From the NCBI GenBank assembly GCA_022579005.1, contig MU401529.1:62001-126000 (forward strand): DNA of 64,000 nucleotides, written 5' to 3'. The notes under the pieces are model-generated. The model had not been told where the DNA came from, did not search any database, and worked only from the letters and a program-made list of their open reading frames with translations. Every line of letters begins with the position of its first letter. Within the stretch, counting starts at the first letter, position 1. The position numbers and the translations under genes are program-made. The stretch comes from Poronia punctata (taxonomy: Eukaryota; Ascomycota; Sordariomycetes; Xylariales; Xylariaceae). Below are positions 55,301-64,000 of the stretch, piece by piece.

Positions 55301-58300
55301 TTGCGGTCCGGAGGCGGTGCCGGGCTCATGTCCAATACGGCGACAGAGGAATGTGCTGGCGGCTCTGGTCTTAGCGGTGGAGGTGCCATCACATCAGGCA
55401 TCGTGGGGGGCGCACTTCTCTCCGCATTATGTATAACCTGTGACTGTAGCTGCTGCTGTGGTGGTGCTTGTGCATAAGCTTGGATAGGGATAGGGACAGG
55501 AGTAGTAGGAGCAGTAGTAGACTGTCCAAGATTAGAGCCCAAGTCATACCCAGGGAAGGGACGAGGCCCGTCGTTTTGTGTCAGCTGGGTTAGCTGGCCT
55601 GACCAATCCGATCCCTGGACCCTCGACGTGGACCGAGAGCGGTTACCTTTCGCGGTCACAAAAGGGCTTGCTAGCGTTTGAACTGGCGCAGCCGCGAGAG
55701 GAACGGTAGCTCGCGGCGGCTTCGGCTCCTTGTCCTTGGCAGCTCGGCGGCCTCGTCTAGGTTTCTCGGCTGTCCCATCCGCTCTAGTTGCGGCTGCGCC
55801 TCTCCGGCCCGGCGTGCCTGCAGGGGTTCCACCCTCGCCATCCGTGGCCGGCGTCGCTTCCGAGTTGAAGGTCGGGGCCGCTGCTCTCCTTGGTGGCCGC
55901 CGTGTATAACCATTCTCGCCGGCCTCGGGCGTATCTTCGTTTTCGTTATCGCCGTTGCGGAGTTCAGACACCAAGGCACTAGACCGTGTCTTACCGCGGC
56001 CGCCCCTTTTGCGCTTCTTGGGCTGCTTCTTAAGCTTCTCCTTCAAGTTGAGCTCATCCTTCTCCTTCTTGAGATAATAAAATTGGATAGCGGTCCCAAA
56101 ATCTCTACGTTCCAGCGGTTCGGAAACCCGACCCCATTGTTTGGGAAATTCCAGATACGACTTCTCGAACACAGCTGTTTCCTCTTCAGTGAAGTTATCC
56201 ACAGGTGGCAAGACTTCCCATGCGGCCACGATCTTTTCCGGTCGCATGAACCCACTATCATTGATATAGAGCTCATTTTCTCGTTCTTTATCGGTTTGGT
56301 ATTGTCGGGGAATCATGGCCTCTTTCTCTGTCCTGTATTTCTCCCTTTCTGCCTGCAACTGGCGCTCGCGCTTTTCCACTTCTACTCTTCTAGATTCCTC
56401 CAGGACTCTTTCGAGGTCGCGTTCACTAGCGTACCTGCTCCGTCGTGTAGATTCCGGTTTGGGCTCGGAAACAGTGCCAGGCTTAACGCTGGATTCACTG
56501 GCGCCGGGGACGTAGGTGAATTTCTCGCGACTCTTTACCGCTACCGGATCATCCGACATGGTGAAGTGGATGTACTGATCGTATTTTCCGCGGTATATGC
56601 GTCTCATCTCCTGTTCTCGGATTGATTGACGCCAACCTTCGTCTCTTAGCCTTTGAAGGATAAAGCGGTCTAGTGCCGGCTGGGTGGGGACTACGGAAGC
56701 CATGGTATCCTTGTCCTTGTCCCAAGCTTCGGCCCCGAAGTCCGGTAAGCTTTCCAAAGGCGGGGTTTGCATAAATTCCCGCACAATCTCGATGCTCTGG
56801 AGATCTACGTAGTCATAGTGCTTCTCATCCTCTTCGTCACCCTGAGGAGGCGTGGTCGACTCTCTGCCACTTGCATTTTGTGACTGGATTCGCGCATCCT
56901 CGAAGCATGGAAGTCCAGGCTCGGTACGAGACGCCGGATTTGTCGTGTCCGGTGACAGCTGCCTTTTCTCTTCCAGTTCGTCACGTACAACATCTTCTGT
57001 AAGAGCCATTTCTTCATCCTTTGGCTCTTCGTTAGGAGGCGAAACATTTCCACTGGTTGGCTGCACTATATTTGGCTCGATTGATGGCACTTGAATTTCG
57101 GCAGGGGCTTTAGACGGTTCCTGGTCCTCTTTTGGCGCTGGCGTCGGCGTCGGCGCTGTCGCTGGCACTGGCGCTGGCGCTGGCACTGTCGCTGTCAGGG
57201 GCGCTGTCAGGGGCGCTGTCACTGGCACTGTTACTGGCGCTGGGACTGGCAATGGCAAAGGCAAAGGCAATGGCACTGGCACGGCTACCGGTGCTATCAC
57301 TGGCGCAGTCTCGTCTTTCGAGGTCGGCTTTACGGGCTCCTGGTGGGTGGCAGGGGGGGGTTCCTTTACCGACTCTTGGTTATCCGCGCCTTGGGTTTCT
57401 CTGGCTTCTTGTTGTCCTCTCCCGTTTTCCCGAGCTTCAACATTTCGGGATTCTTCCTCTAGTTTCGTCTCAGCTATAGGTGGGCTCTCCTCAGGTACCG
57501 GGGCTGGGTCCGGGACGGGGCCAACCATGTCCGCCAAGCCTTCAGGTTCTGTAGCGATCTGGTGTACAGCTGCAAGTGAAATCAAGCCATAGCGTACTAT
57601 AGCATCCATGGATATAGCGTTTTCTACCGCTTCTAAGTGCTTTAGCTCCTTCTCTACTTCAGTCATTCCCGATTCAATGATATCGCCAATTTCTTCATCG
57701 TCAGATTCGGAAGATTGGTCCAAAGCAGGCTTGCTCGATATCTTTTCGGCCATCGTGATAGAGATCGCGGGCACTTTAAGTGTTGGTCGCCGATTGGCCA
57801 TCTTTTTAGAGGACCCAGCAAGGTTATGTGTATCGTCATCTGTACCTTTGATCTCCCCCGCTTCTTCGCTGCTATAAGAATCATGTTTCGTAGGACGGAA
57901 TTCGTCCTTCAGTCTATGCTGGTCAGGTAGATTGTCGGTAGGAAAGGGGGCCAGCTCCGTTCTGGACAGTTCGGCTGAGTCGGTGCTGTGGAAATCTGGG
58001 TGTCGAGCGTCGTTTTTCGCGACTTGAGGGTCAGCCTTTCCATCACTACTACGGGGTCTATGATTATATGAGTGAGAATCGCCCGTGTGTTCCGGTTGGT
58101 TGCCTTCAGCCCGAAAGCCAGGCGGGCGAGATTGAGCAAAACTCAAAGACCTTCCAAGCTTGGGAGATTCTGGTAACCGATGCTTTAGGTTAGGATTGAT
58201 CCATTGCTTGCTCGAAGGGCCCGGACGCTGTGAATGGGAGCGAGGACCTGAGGGAGGAACTGGGGGGCTTCTTTCATTGTGCAAGGCTGCTTTCGATGGT

Positions 58301-59536
58301 CCAGTTGGGGGGGGCCGGGAATCGGCGATAGCGGGAACACTGATGGGTTGTGGACGGTCCTCCTTCAAAGCCCTCGGTCCGGTGGGCGGAGCCTTTCCAC
58401 TGGCTGATCCTGGTCCCATGTCACCTGCCATAGATAATCGGTTGGGGCCAGAGCTGAAAGATGGCGCCGCAGGAGCTGTTGGGGGCGGCGTAGTGTCCTT
58501 ATCCTTATTTGTGGTCTGCGGTTCGTGAGACGTCCGCTCAAGTTTTAACCGCGACTCGCGATCTCGCATGTCGCGATCATCTCGAGAATCCCTGGGGCGT
58601 ACGTCAGCTTCGGGGTATCTGTTGTCCCGTTCACGGTCGTCCCTGTCCCGGAAACGACCCTCTTGAGAACGCGACCGGAATGGCCCCCCGTATCTGTCCC
58701 TGTCATCGTAAAATGGACGGCCACGGCCTCTATCCCAGTCTCCACCACGGCCTCTTGGAGGACGGCCACGACCATAACCACCACGGTACGTCGAGTGAGC
58801 AAATGGAGGGTCAGAAGCGGAGGAGCCAGCCGAAAGTGGCCCGTCTCGTGAGCCTCGCCTGGCCCTATCCCCATCAATGCCAGGAGGGCCGTCACGGGTA
58901 TCTCTAGAGTCACGAAAATCCCTCCCAACCGGTGAACGGCCGCGTGGCGATGCACGTCGTCCTCTGAAACTATCTCTTTCACGATCGCGCCAGTCGAGAC
59001 GTTCACGCTCGCGACTGCGATCGTCCCTGTAGTTATGTTCCCTACGATCGCGAAAATCAATGTCTCGGTCTCTTCCTCGGTCTCGACTGTCGTCACGCCA
59101 GCCACGGCCTCTCCCACGTCCTCCCCTCCCTCGAAAATCCCCAGCATATCCACCACCTCTTGGCCCGCTAGGTGGGTCTAGCAAAGCTTTGGGACCTCGC
59201 GGCGTATCTCTAGGAAGCGTATCGCGAAAAGAATCTCTATTTGTCTGGAACGCGGTTGTATTGGATCTCGATTCTGCTGAAGAGCGCCGGGGCCCGCCGT
59301 CACTGTAAAGAGATCTTCTATCAGGTGACCGATCGCGGGATCTAGAGCGCCGTGAATCCCCATCATATCGGGAACCGGTATATCGAGACGTCCTGGAAGA
59401 AAAGAGTAAGGTTTACGTCTATATACACTTGCTGACAAAAGGCTTTACTGGCTCATAGGTTTTTCCTTTGCTGAGCATGTGGCGCCCTGATATCAATAGG
59501 GACGAGGTGTGTGGTTTTAGGTATTCTCACTTACAT
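52335..59536 (-). CDS. snt1: Snt1/NCoR-type SANT-domain protein (Set3 histone deacetylase complex)
   Basis: Homologue of yeast Snt1, scaffold of the Set3C deacetylase complex and relative of animal NCoR/SMRT. Three coding exons (59535-59536, 55177-59392, 52335-55127; introns 142 and 49 nt) give 2336 residues. The N-terminus is extremely rich in Arg/Asp/Gly. A charged coiled-coil region (EVEKRERQLQAEREKYRTE) precedes the first SANT domain, about 1060-1120 (NFTEEETAVFEKSYLEFPKQ). The second SANT domain, about 1370-1425 (FGSDWAAIAAHMRTKTTVMV|KNYYARR), is joined across the last intron. A Pro/Ala/Val repeat lies near 710-760, an Arg/Glu repeat near 1564-1619, and Gln/His tracts near 2000-2310. No in-frame ATG exists near the start of exon 2; the best start is ATG split by the first intron (AT|G), giving MTSRYTGSRYDG. 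Confidence 0.9.
52413..52560. repeat. GCT/GTT triplet repeat encoding poly-Gln, snt1 3' part
   Basis: On the plus strand GCT and GTT triplets alternate; read on the minus strand they give CAG/CAA glutamine tracts with Pro/Leu breaks near residues 2262-2312 of Snt1. Mixed codons suggest an older, partly stabilised repeat. Confidence 0.85.
53080..53340. repeat. Triplet/hexamer repeat encoding poly-Gln and His-Gln, snt1
   Basis: A Gln tract block (53080-53200) and a (CAGCAT)n-like block (about 53255-53300), the latter encoding alternating His-Gln residues, all within the Snt1 C-terminal region (about residues 2002-2089). The near-identical hexamers suggest recent expansion. Confidence 0.85.
54490..54660. 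repeat. Hexamer repeat encoding Arg-Glu runs, snt1
   Basis: CCCGTT/CTCGTT-type hexamers on the plus strand encode alternating Glu-Arg over about 55 residues of Snt1 (about 1564-1619), with a few Gln and Asp breaks. It is likely a long charged helix. Confidence 0.85.
59393..59534 (-). other. 5' intron splitting the snt1 start codon
   Basis: The donor GTAAGTGAG at 59526-59534 follows AT (59535-59536), and the acceptor TTCCAG ends at 59393 before G (59392). Splicing creates ATG in frame with the whole Snt1 reading frame. The donor and acceptor are strong matches to fungal consensus. This is inferred, not shown by transcript data. Confidence 0.75.
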
Positions 59537-61484
59537 TATGAGTTACGAGGGCGGGATCCCGGTGGTTTCCGGTTTGAACTTCTACTCGTCCAGGGCTCCC
59601 TTCGCTGTTTGGCCGGTCCGAGTATTGGACAAGGGAGGACTCGGTGATGGCAGGAAAATCAAACATTAAAGTTTCTGCGCACGTGCTTTCACATGTGAGG
59701 TAGTCAACAGTGCTTATTTTTCTTGTCTGCAGTGACAAGGAACAAGTCTAAAGATTAAGACTGACATCTGTTCTGCGTCGGCGCGTTGGACAGTCCTAGT
59801 TGGTCCGAAGCTATGAATTGAAGCAAGAGAAGGCTGAGATTGTACGTGTAATTTTAGCACCTGGAAAACACTGTGGGACTGTTTGGTACTTGAAAACGAC
59901 TATTCCTAAATAGGCCTAGAGACTTAGTAGTTTGAGGGCGGCAAGGGAGACCTGTAACCCCCCCTGCTTAGCTTAAGAAAAGCCCAGTTTTCAGCCTCAA
60001 ATCGCTCTGAGACAACCAACCAAGTGCCAGGTACGTAGCCAACCCACATATTCGTATATGTACTTACTTGCTGTATTGTGCATTGTGCAATTAAGATAGA
60101 ACATGACTTTTGTTGGTGATTTTAAGGGTTGCTACACGAGTACTTGTACCTATTACACAGAAGACCATAAAAAATCTCAAAATCTTACCTAAGCAAACAA
60201 GCACACTGGTCTCTAGGCTCTAGCTTAAAACTTGTATATTCAGATTGTTAAGTCGAAGCAAAATGAATTTCAGCAAAAAAAGATGGGAAATCAAGGATAT
60301 AAGTTACCTGTTCTTACAAAGTCCTACAAGAAACAAACACCTCCACATGATGTCCGTGTGCAACAGCGGCCATGTAGGTAGCAGCAGGTAGCACCCTTGT
60401 CTGCATGTATGCTAGATATCCCCGCATCGATTGTACATGTACCTGTTGGTCTTGCAAAAAGGCCTACTTATTACATAATACAACACACGTGATGTCTGGA
60501 CGAGGTGTACATATTTAAGATCTTTGAGTCATGAAGTCCCAACTTTCTACTCGTAATAGACCGTAGGTACGTAGTAAAAGTCACTTCGCGCCCTGGTCAA
60601 CTTGTGTTTCTTCAACAATTGCTACGGATGGGGGCACGTTGTTATACGAGGTAGAACATGATAACCATCTTGAATACCTTATTTGTAACTTGAGATGGAG
60701 AAGTAGACTAAGCCAACGGCCAGTGGTGACACGAGCTTTCCCCCCTTTTCTTTCTACGAGTTACTATCCCCGAACAAACTTGCATCTTCACACTACCTAC
60801 ATCGGAAACAATAACTTTTCTTCTAGGCTGCCGGGGGCATTCAGACTAGGATGTCTAACCTACAGCCTTTAGGACACCGAGCACAACAATATTTACGCGG
60901 TTTGAGTTGCTTACCGTTTTTAATGCGTCTCATGCTCGGTCTGCCTTAAGCTATATTTATTACTCGGTTGTTTGTACTGTGTAGTTGGTGAGTGGCGATC
61001 GGACTTAAAGGGCCCCTGGGGGAAGCTCTCGGTATGAAGATAAACGCTGTTTGTTGCGGCCATAAGGAAGTCCGAGAACTACGAGTATTCCCACGTGTAA
61101 TTCCATCTCTTTAGCAGTCAAAACGATGCTCTCAACACTTATTGCAAGTCTGGTTGTTTAGTGTTTGTATAGGGCGATCCGACAGGTCTGAAGCATGGGC
61201 CAGATCCACGATTGTGGAGAGCGAGACAGGCATCCATGAGTGCAGTCTTATACATAAAGAAGTCACCAATTCTCTGAGTCTAATGCTTCATACCCGTCCT
61301 TCGTCGGCTCGAGCCATTATAAAGTGCGCTCGGTTTGGTCGCCAGTACCACGAGGCTACTGATCAGAAGCAGCTTGTGGTCGGCTGAGCTAGGACAGGAA
61401 AGGATCGCGTTTTAACATCGGCCGGTTTATCCCCATTTATTCAACATGAGAGCACATTGAATCCACGAGGATCTTTCTTTCTCC
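59537..61484. other. Intergenic between snt1 and dys1
   Basis: The upstream part of snt1 (5' UTR and promoter) and the 3' side of minus-strand dys1. Short frames near 60639 and 61142 have no motif. Words such as TACTCGTA and GTACTTGTA recur. No RNA gene recognised. Confidence 0.6.
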
Positions 61485-62684
61485 TCAGGCATCTTTTGCA
61501 AATGTACTAGCTACGATGAAGGGGAAACACGCAGAAGCCTCCAGGTAAACCTGCGATAACTGGTTAGCCGAGAATATAGCTCACAAAGGTCACAACGTAA
61601 CTTACCTTGACATGATCAGCTCCTGGTTTGATCTTTCCCCAAGAGATAGCCTCGTCTGGTCTAGCCCCAGCATCACTTCCATCAAATTCCTGGCCCGTAT
61701 TGATATAGACGGCGTACTCAGCACCATTCCTCATGAGACAGGCATTGGCGATATGATGCTTGATTACGCCACCTCCCAGAATAATCATCCCCGCTCGCTT
61801 GGCGCGGACCGAGATGGTATTAACCCGACGAATATCTTCCACGATGTCGATTTTTAGCTGCTTCGGTGACGACTTGAACGTATGAAAATATAGCATGTCG
61901 CCTAGACTACCGTCCGTCAAAGCCGGACAAAAGACCGGGATGTTATTTTTATACGCCCAATAGTAAACCGACTTCTCGTCGTTGATTTCTTTTCCGAGCC
62001 TGTGTATTACTTTTGATGGGGTCCAATTGATTTCGTCCTCGGTGCCTTTACTCGCTTCTTGTTCTTCAAGCATCTTGTCCAAAATCGGCATAACCCAGTC
62101 TTCAAAGGCACAGTAATTTGCGTTTGGCACCATCAGGTTTCCGATCCGGTTGAGACCTTTGGCTCGAAGGTCGGCACCCTTTGCGCTAAAGGAGGACATA
62201 TAAGTATCGCCAAGACACTTGATGAAATCCTCCTCTATCCCTCCGGCAGAGGTCACGATACAGGAGACATGCTTATGCTCCACGAGGTACCGAAAGATGC
62301 CTCGCAGGCCAGACGAGATCATGTTGGAGGTATAACCCAAGAATATGGTAGTTTTGTCGCCGGTCTCTGGGTCACGCCACGCCCGCTTATACATCATGTT
62401 ATTTTGTCTTGTATCCCAATACCATGCCCCCGTGCATGCATCCAGTTTTTGTGGCTTACCATCTTATTGATAATCTTAACGGCATCCCCAAGCGATGAAG
62501 CCTGGAAGCCCATGTGGCTCATGTTTTGCATAATATCCTCCACTGTTATCGGTCTGCCCTTGAAGGCATTGAAGTCGATCTCTTCGACCTTTTGCGCGCC
62601 CTCGGGTATTTCATCCGAAGGGACTAGAACCGCATTGGTAGCCTCTTGGGGCGGTACATTCATGTTTCCTCCGGCCGTTGACAT
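61485..62684 (-). CDS. dys1: Deoxyhypusine synthase
   Basis: Transfers an aminobutyl group from spermidine to one lysine of eIF5A, the first step of hypusine formation, in the cytosol. Three exons (62460-62684, 61606-62385, 61485-61550; introns 74 and 55 nt) give 356 residues, near family length. Markers in order are [20 protein letters not shown] (about 44-63), [14 protein letters not shown] with the NAD-binding region (about 88-101), [38 protein letters not shown] (about 280), and the active-site segment [10 protein letters not shown] with its Lys near 324. The first intron uses an AAG acceptor; this keeps [12 protein letters not shown], as in other fungi. The last exon encodes [18 protein letters not shown]. 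The ATG at 62684 gives a normal N-terminus. Confidence 0.96.
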
Positions 62685-63395
62685 GGCGATATGCAGAAAT
62701 AACGGATTTTGTCGTATAAGTGGCTGGATATTTTCTAGAAATTCGAGTATATGGAGTACATCTCTTGCCTAGATATGGTGTTTCCAGTCATAAGCTCAGA
62801 GCCTTTCAGATAGGTATAATCAGCAGTAGGTAGGATGTAGTGCGTAGATCCACTGTACTTAAAAATTTGGCACCTTTAGTACTCGTACGAGTACAAAATT
62901 TGAGGCCAGCTGGTGGCTATCACTTGATTGGGTCGAGATGATACCTACCTGCTACAAATCGGTACCTTCATATACGATCGACATCTAATGGGAAAATGAT
63001 GTTCTGCAAATGGGAATCGCCCTCTGCGCATGTGCGAGAATTCCCAAGTCCCTGTTGTTCCACTCCCCGCACTGTAGAATTTAAAATCTTGGTTTCAGGT
63101 ACATGTAGGTACCACATAACCGGATTGAATGTATAGGTACATGTACACGAAGATACAGCTACTGGGAAGTGGTGCTTGCCGTCTGTTGTCATTGATAAGA
63201 TAAAGTAAAGGTGCACGCCTATGACCTCTATTGAATGGGCACCTTGAGGGCGAAGCTTTAACCGTGATCACCATCAACCACAGAGCTATCAACGATGCGC
63301 GCCACAACTGATAGTTGACGACGTCAATAATTTTAACCCATCTCAGAAATACTAGTTTACTCGAGTTTTTAGCCCTCCCTGTCCTTGCGCGCACC
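62685..63395. other. Divergent promoter between dys1 and cwc27
   Basis: A 711-bp head-to-head spacer holding both promoters, with a perfect 16-bp palindrome at 62879-62894 and several TACATGTA/GTACATGT words near 63100-63145. No gene supported. Confidence 0.65.
62879..62894. promoter_or_regulatory. Perfect 16-bp palindrome in divergent promoter
   Basis: GTACTCGTACGAGTAC reads the same on both strands and lies about 195 bp upstream of the dys1 start and 500 bp upstream of cwc27. The half-site TACTCGTA recurs elsewhere in non-coding DNA of the window. A dimeric regulator site is possible; a chance pairing of a common repeat word is the alternative. Confidence 0.45.
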
Positions 63396-64000
63396 ATGTC
63401 CTCCATCTACAACCTCGAGCCTCAACCAACCGCGTCACTCATCTTACACACGAATTTTGGCGACCTCTCGGTCGAGCTCTTCGCCAAGCAGACACCTCTT
63501 ACGTCGCGGAACTTCCTCCAACTGTGCATCGATGGCTATTACGACGATACTATATTCCATCGGCTAATTCCTGGCTTTATCATACAAGGCGGCGACCCTA
63601 CGGGCACTGGAAATGGAGGAGAATGTATTTACGACGGTGGCGCGTACGCTGGCGATCTGGATCCATGGCCGATGGACCAGCGCCGGGGGAAAAATGCTGG
63701 ACCGACAGGCTTGAACTTCAGGGACGAGTTCCATTCACGGTTAAAGTTTAATCGAAGGGGATTGCTTGGCATGGCCAACGAGGGAAAGCCCGATACCAAC
63801 GGCAGCCAGTTCTTTTTCACCTTGGATAAGGCCGAAGACCTAAATAACAAGAACACCGTTTTCGGGAGGGTGGTGGGCGATACCATATACAATCTGGCGC
63901 GCATGGGCGAAGCTGAGGTCGCCGAAGGAAGTGAAAGGCCCCTCTACGCCATTAAGATTACCGGGACAGAGATACTCGTTAATCCTTTCGATGATATGAA
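63396..64000 (+). CDS. cwc27: Spliceosome-associated cyclophilin Cwc27, 3' end cut by window edge
   Basis: Cyclophilin-type peptidyl-prolyl isomerase fold found in activated spliceosomes. About 201 residues are visible, with no intron. Family signs are the Cwc27-specific opening SSIYNLEPQPTASL, then NFLQLCIDGYYDDTIFHRL, GFIIQGGDPTGTGNGGE, DEFHSRLKFNRRGLLGMAN and GSQFFFTL. Between IY and FRDEF (residues 80-107) there is a 28-residue insert (DGGAYAGDLDPWPMDQRRGK...) absent from the compact animal and yeast form; I believe filamentous fungi share it. The ATG at 63396 fits the conserved N-terminus. The C-terminal tail is outside the window, so catalytic competence and full length cannot be judged. 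Confidence 0.93.
   Translation, partial: MSSIYNLEPQPTASLILHTNFGDLSVELFAKQTPLTSRNFLQLCIDGYYDDTIFHRLIPGFIIQGGDPTGTGNGGECIYDGGAYAGDLDPWPMDQRRGKNAGPTGLNFRDEFHSRLKFNRRGLLGMANEGKPDTNGSQFFFTLDKAEDLNNKNTVFGRVVGDTIYNLARMGEAEVAEGSERPLYAIKITGTEILVNPFDDM

Noticed and set aside
1..64000. CRISPR arrays, insertion sequences, bacterial operons
   Set aside because: No regular spaced repeats and no transposase-like frame; gene structure is plainly eukaryotic.

Overview
The window is nuclear DNA of a filamentous ascomycete (Pezizomycotina). Genes on both strands are split by short GT-AG introns of about 49-146 nt. The proteins include typical filamentous-fungal families: a Pth11-like 7TM protein, an NRPS-like A-T-R reductase, a rhodanese-PTP fusion and a Cdc11/Nud1 scaffold. 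Gene content and the many TAGGTA-type motifs in non-coding DNA suggest a Sordariomycete, perhaps Xylariales; that rank is a guess.

Layout: a 3'-truncated secreted aldose 1-epimerase (1-984, -); a Vnx1-type CAX antiporter (2624-6266, -); proteasome ATPase Rpt6 (8098-9335, +); a rhodanese-like plus tyrosine phosphatase protein (10648-13604, -); a 7.5-kb stretch with no recognisable gene (13605-21108); an uncharacterised disordered protein (21109-24192, -) divergent from the septation/mitotic-exit scaffold Cdc11/Nud1 (25202-30607, +); V-ATPase subunit a (31491-34315, +); a putative specialised-metabolite cluster (34777-46217); an uncharacterised disordered protein (47529-50933, +); the Set3-complex/NCoR-type SANT protein Snt1 (52335-59536, -); deoxyhypusine synthase (61485-62684, -); and the 5' part of spliceosomal cyclophilin Cwc27 (63396 to the window end, +).

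The cluster is the most interesting region. It holds an O-methyltransferase, a Pth11-like 7TM protein, a UbiA aromatic prenyltransferase, a salicylate-hydroxylase-type FAD monooxygenase and a stand-alone A-T-R carboxylic acid reductase, between housekeeping genes. Together they could prenylate a hydroxybenzoic acid, then reduce it to an aldehyde or hydroxylate/decarboxylate it, then O-methylate it. No polyketide synthase, P450 or transcription factor is visible. An assembly gap flanked by suspicious poly-G and poly-C runs lies inside the cluster (42188-42393), so genes may be missing there.

Exon structures were worked out by eye: reading frame was carried across every junction and each join was checked against remembered family motifs. 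No alignment, profile search or expression data could be used.
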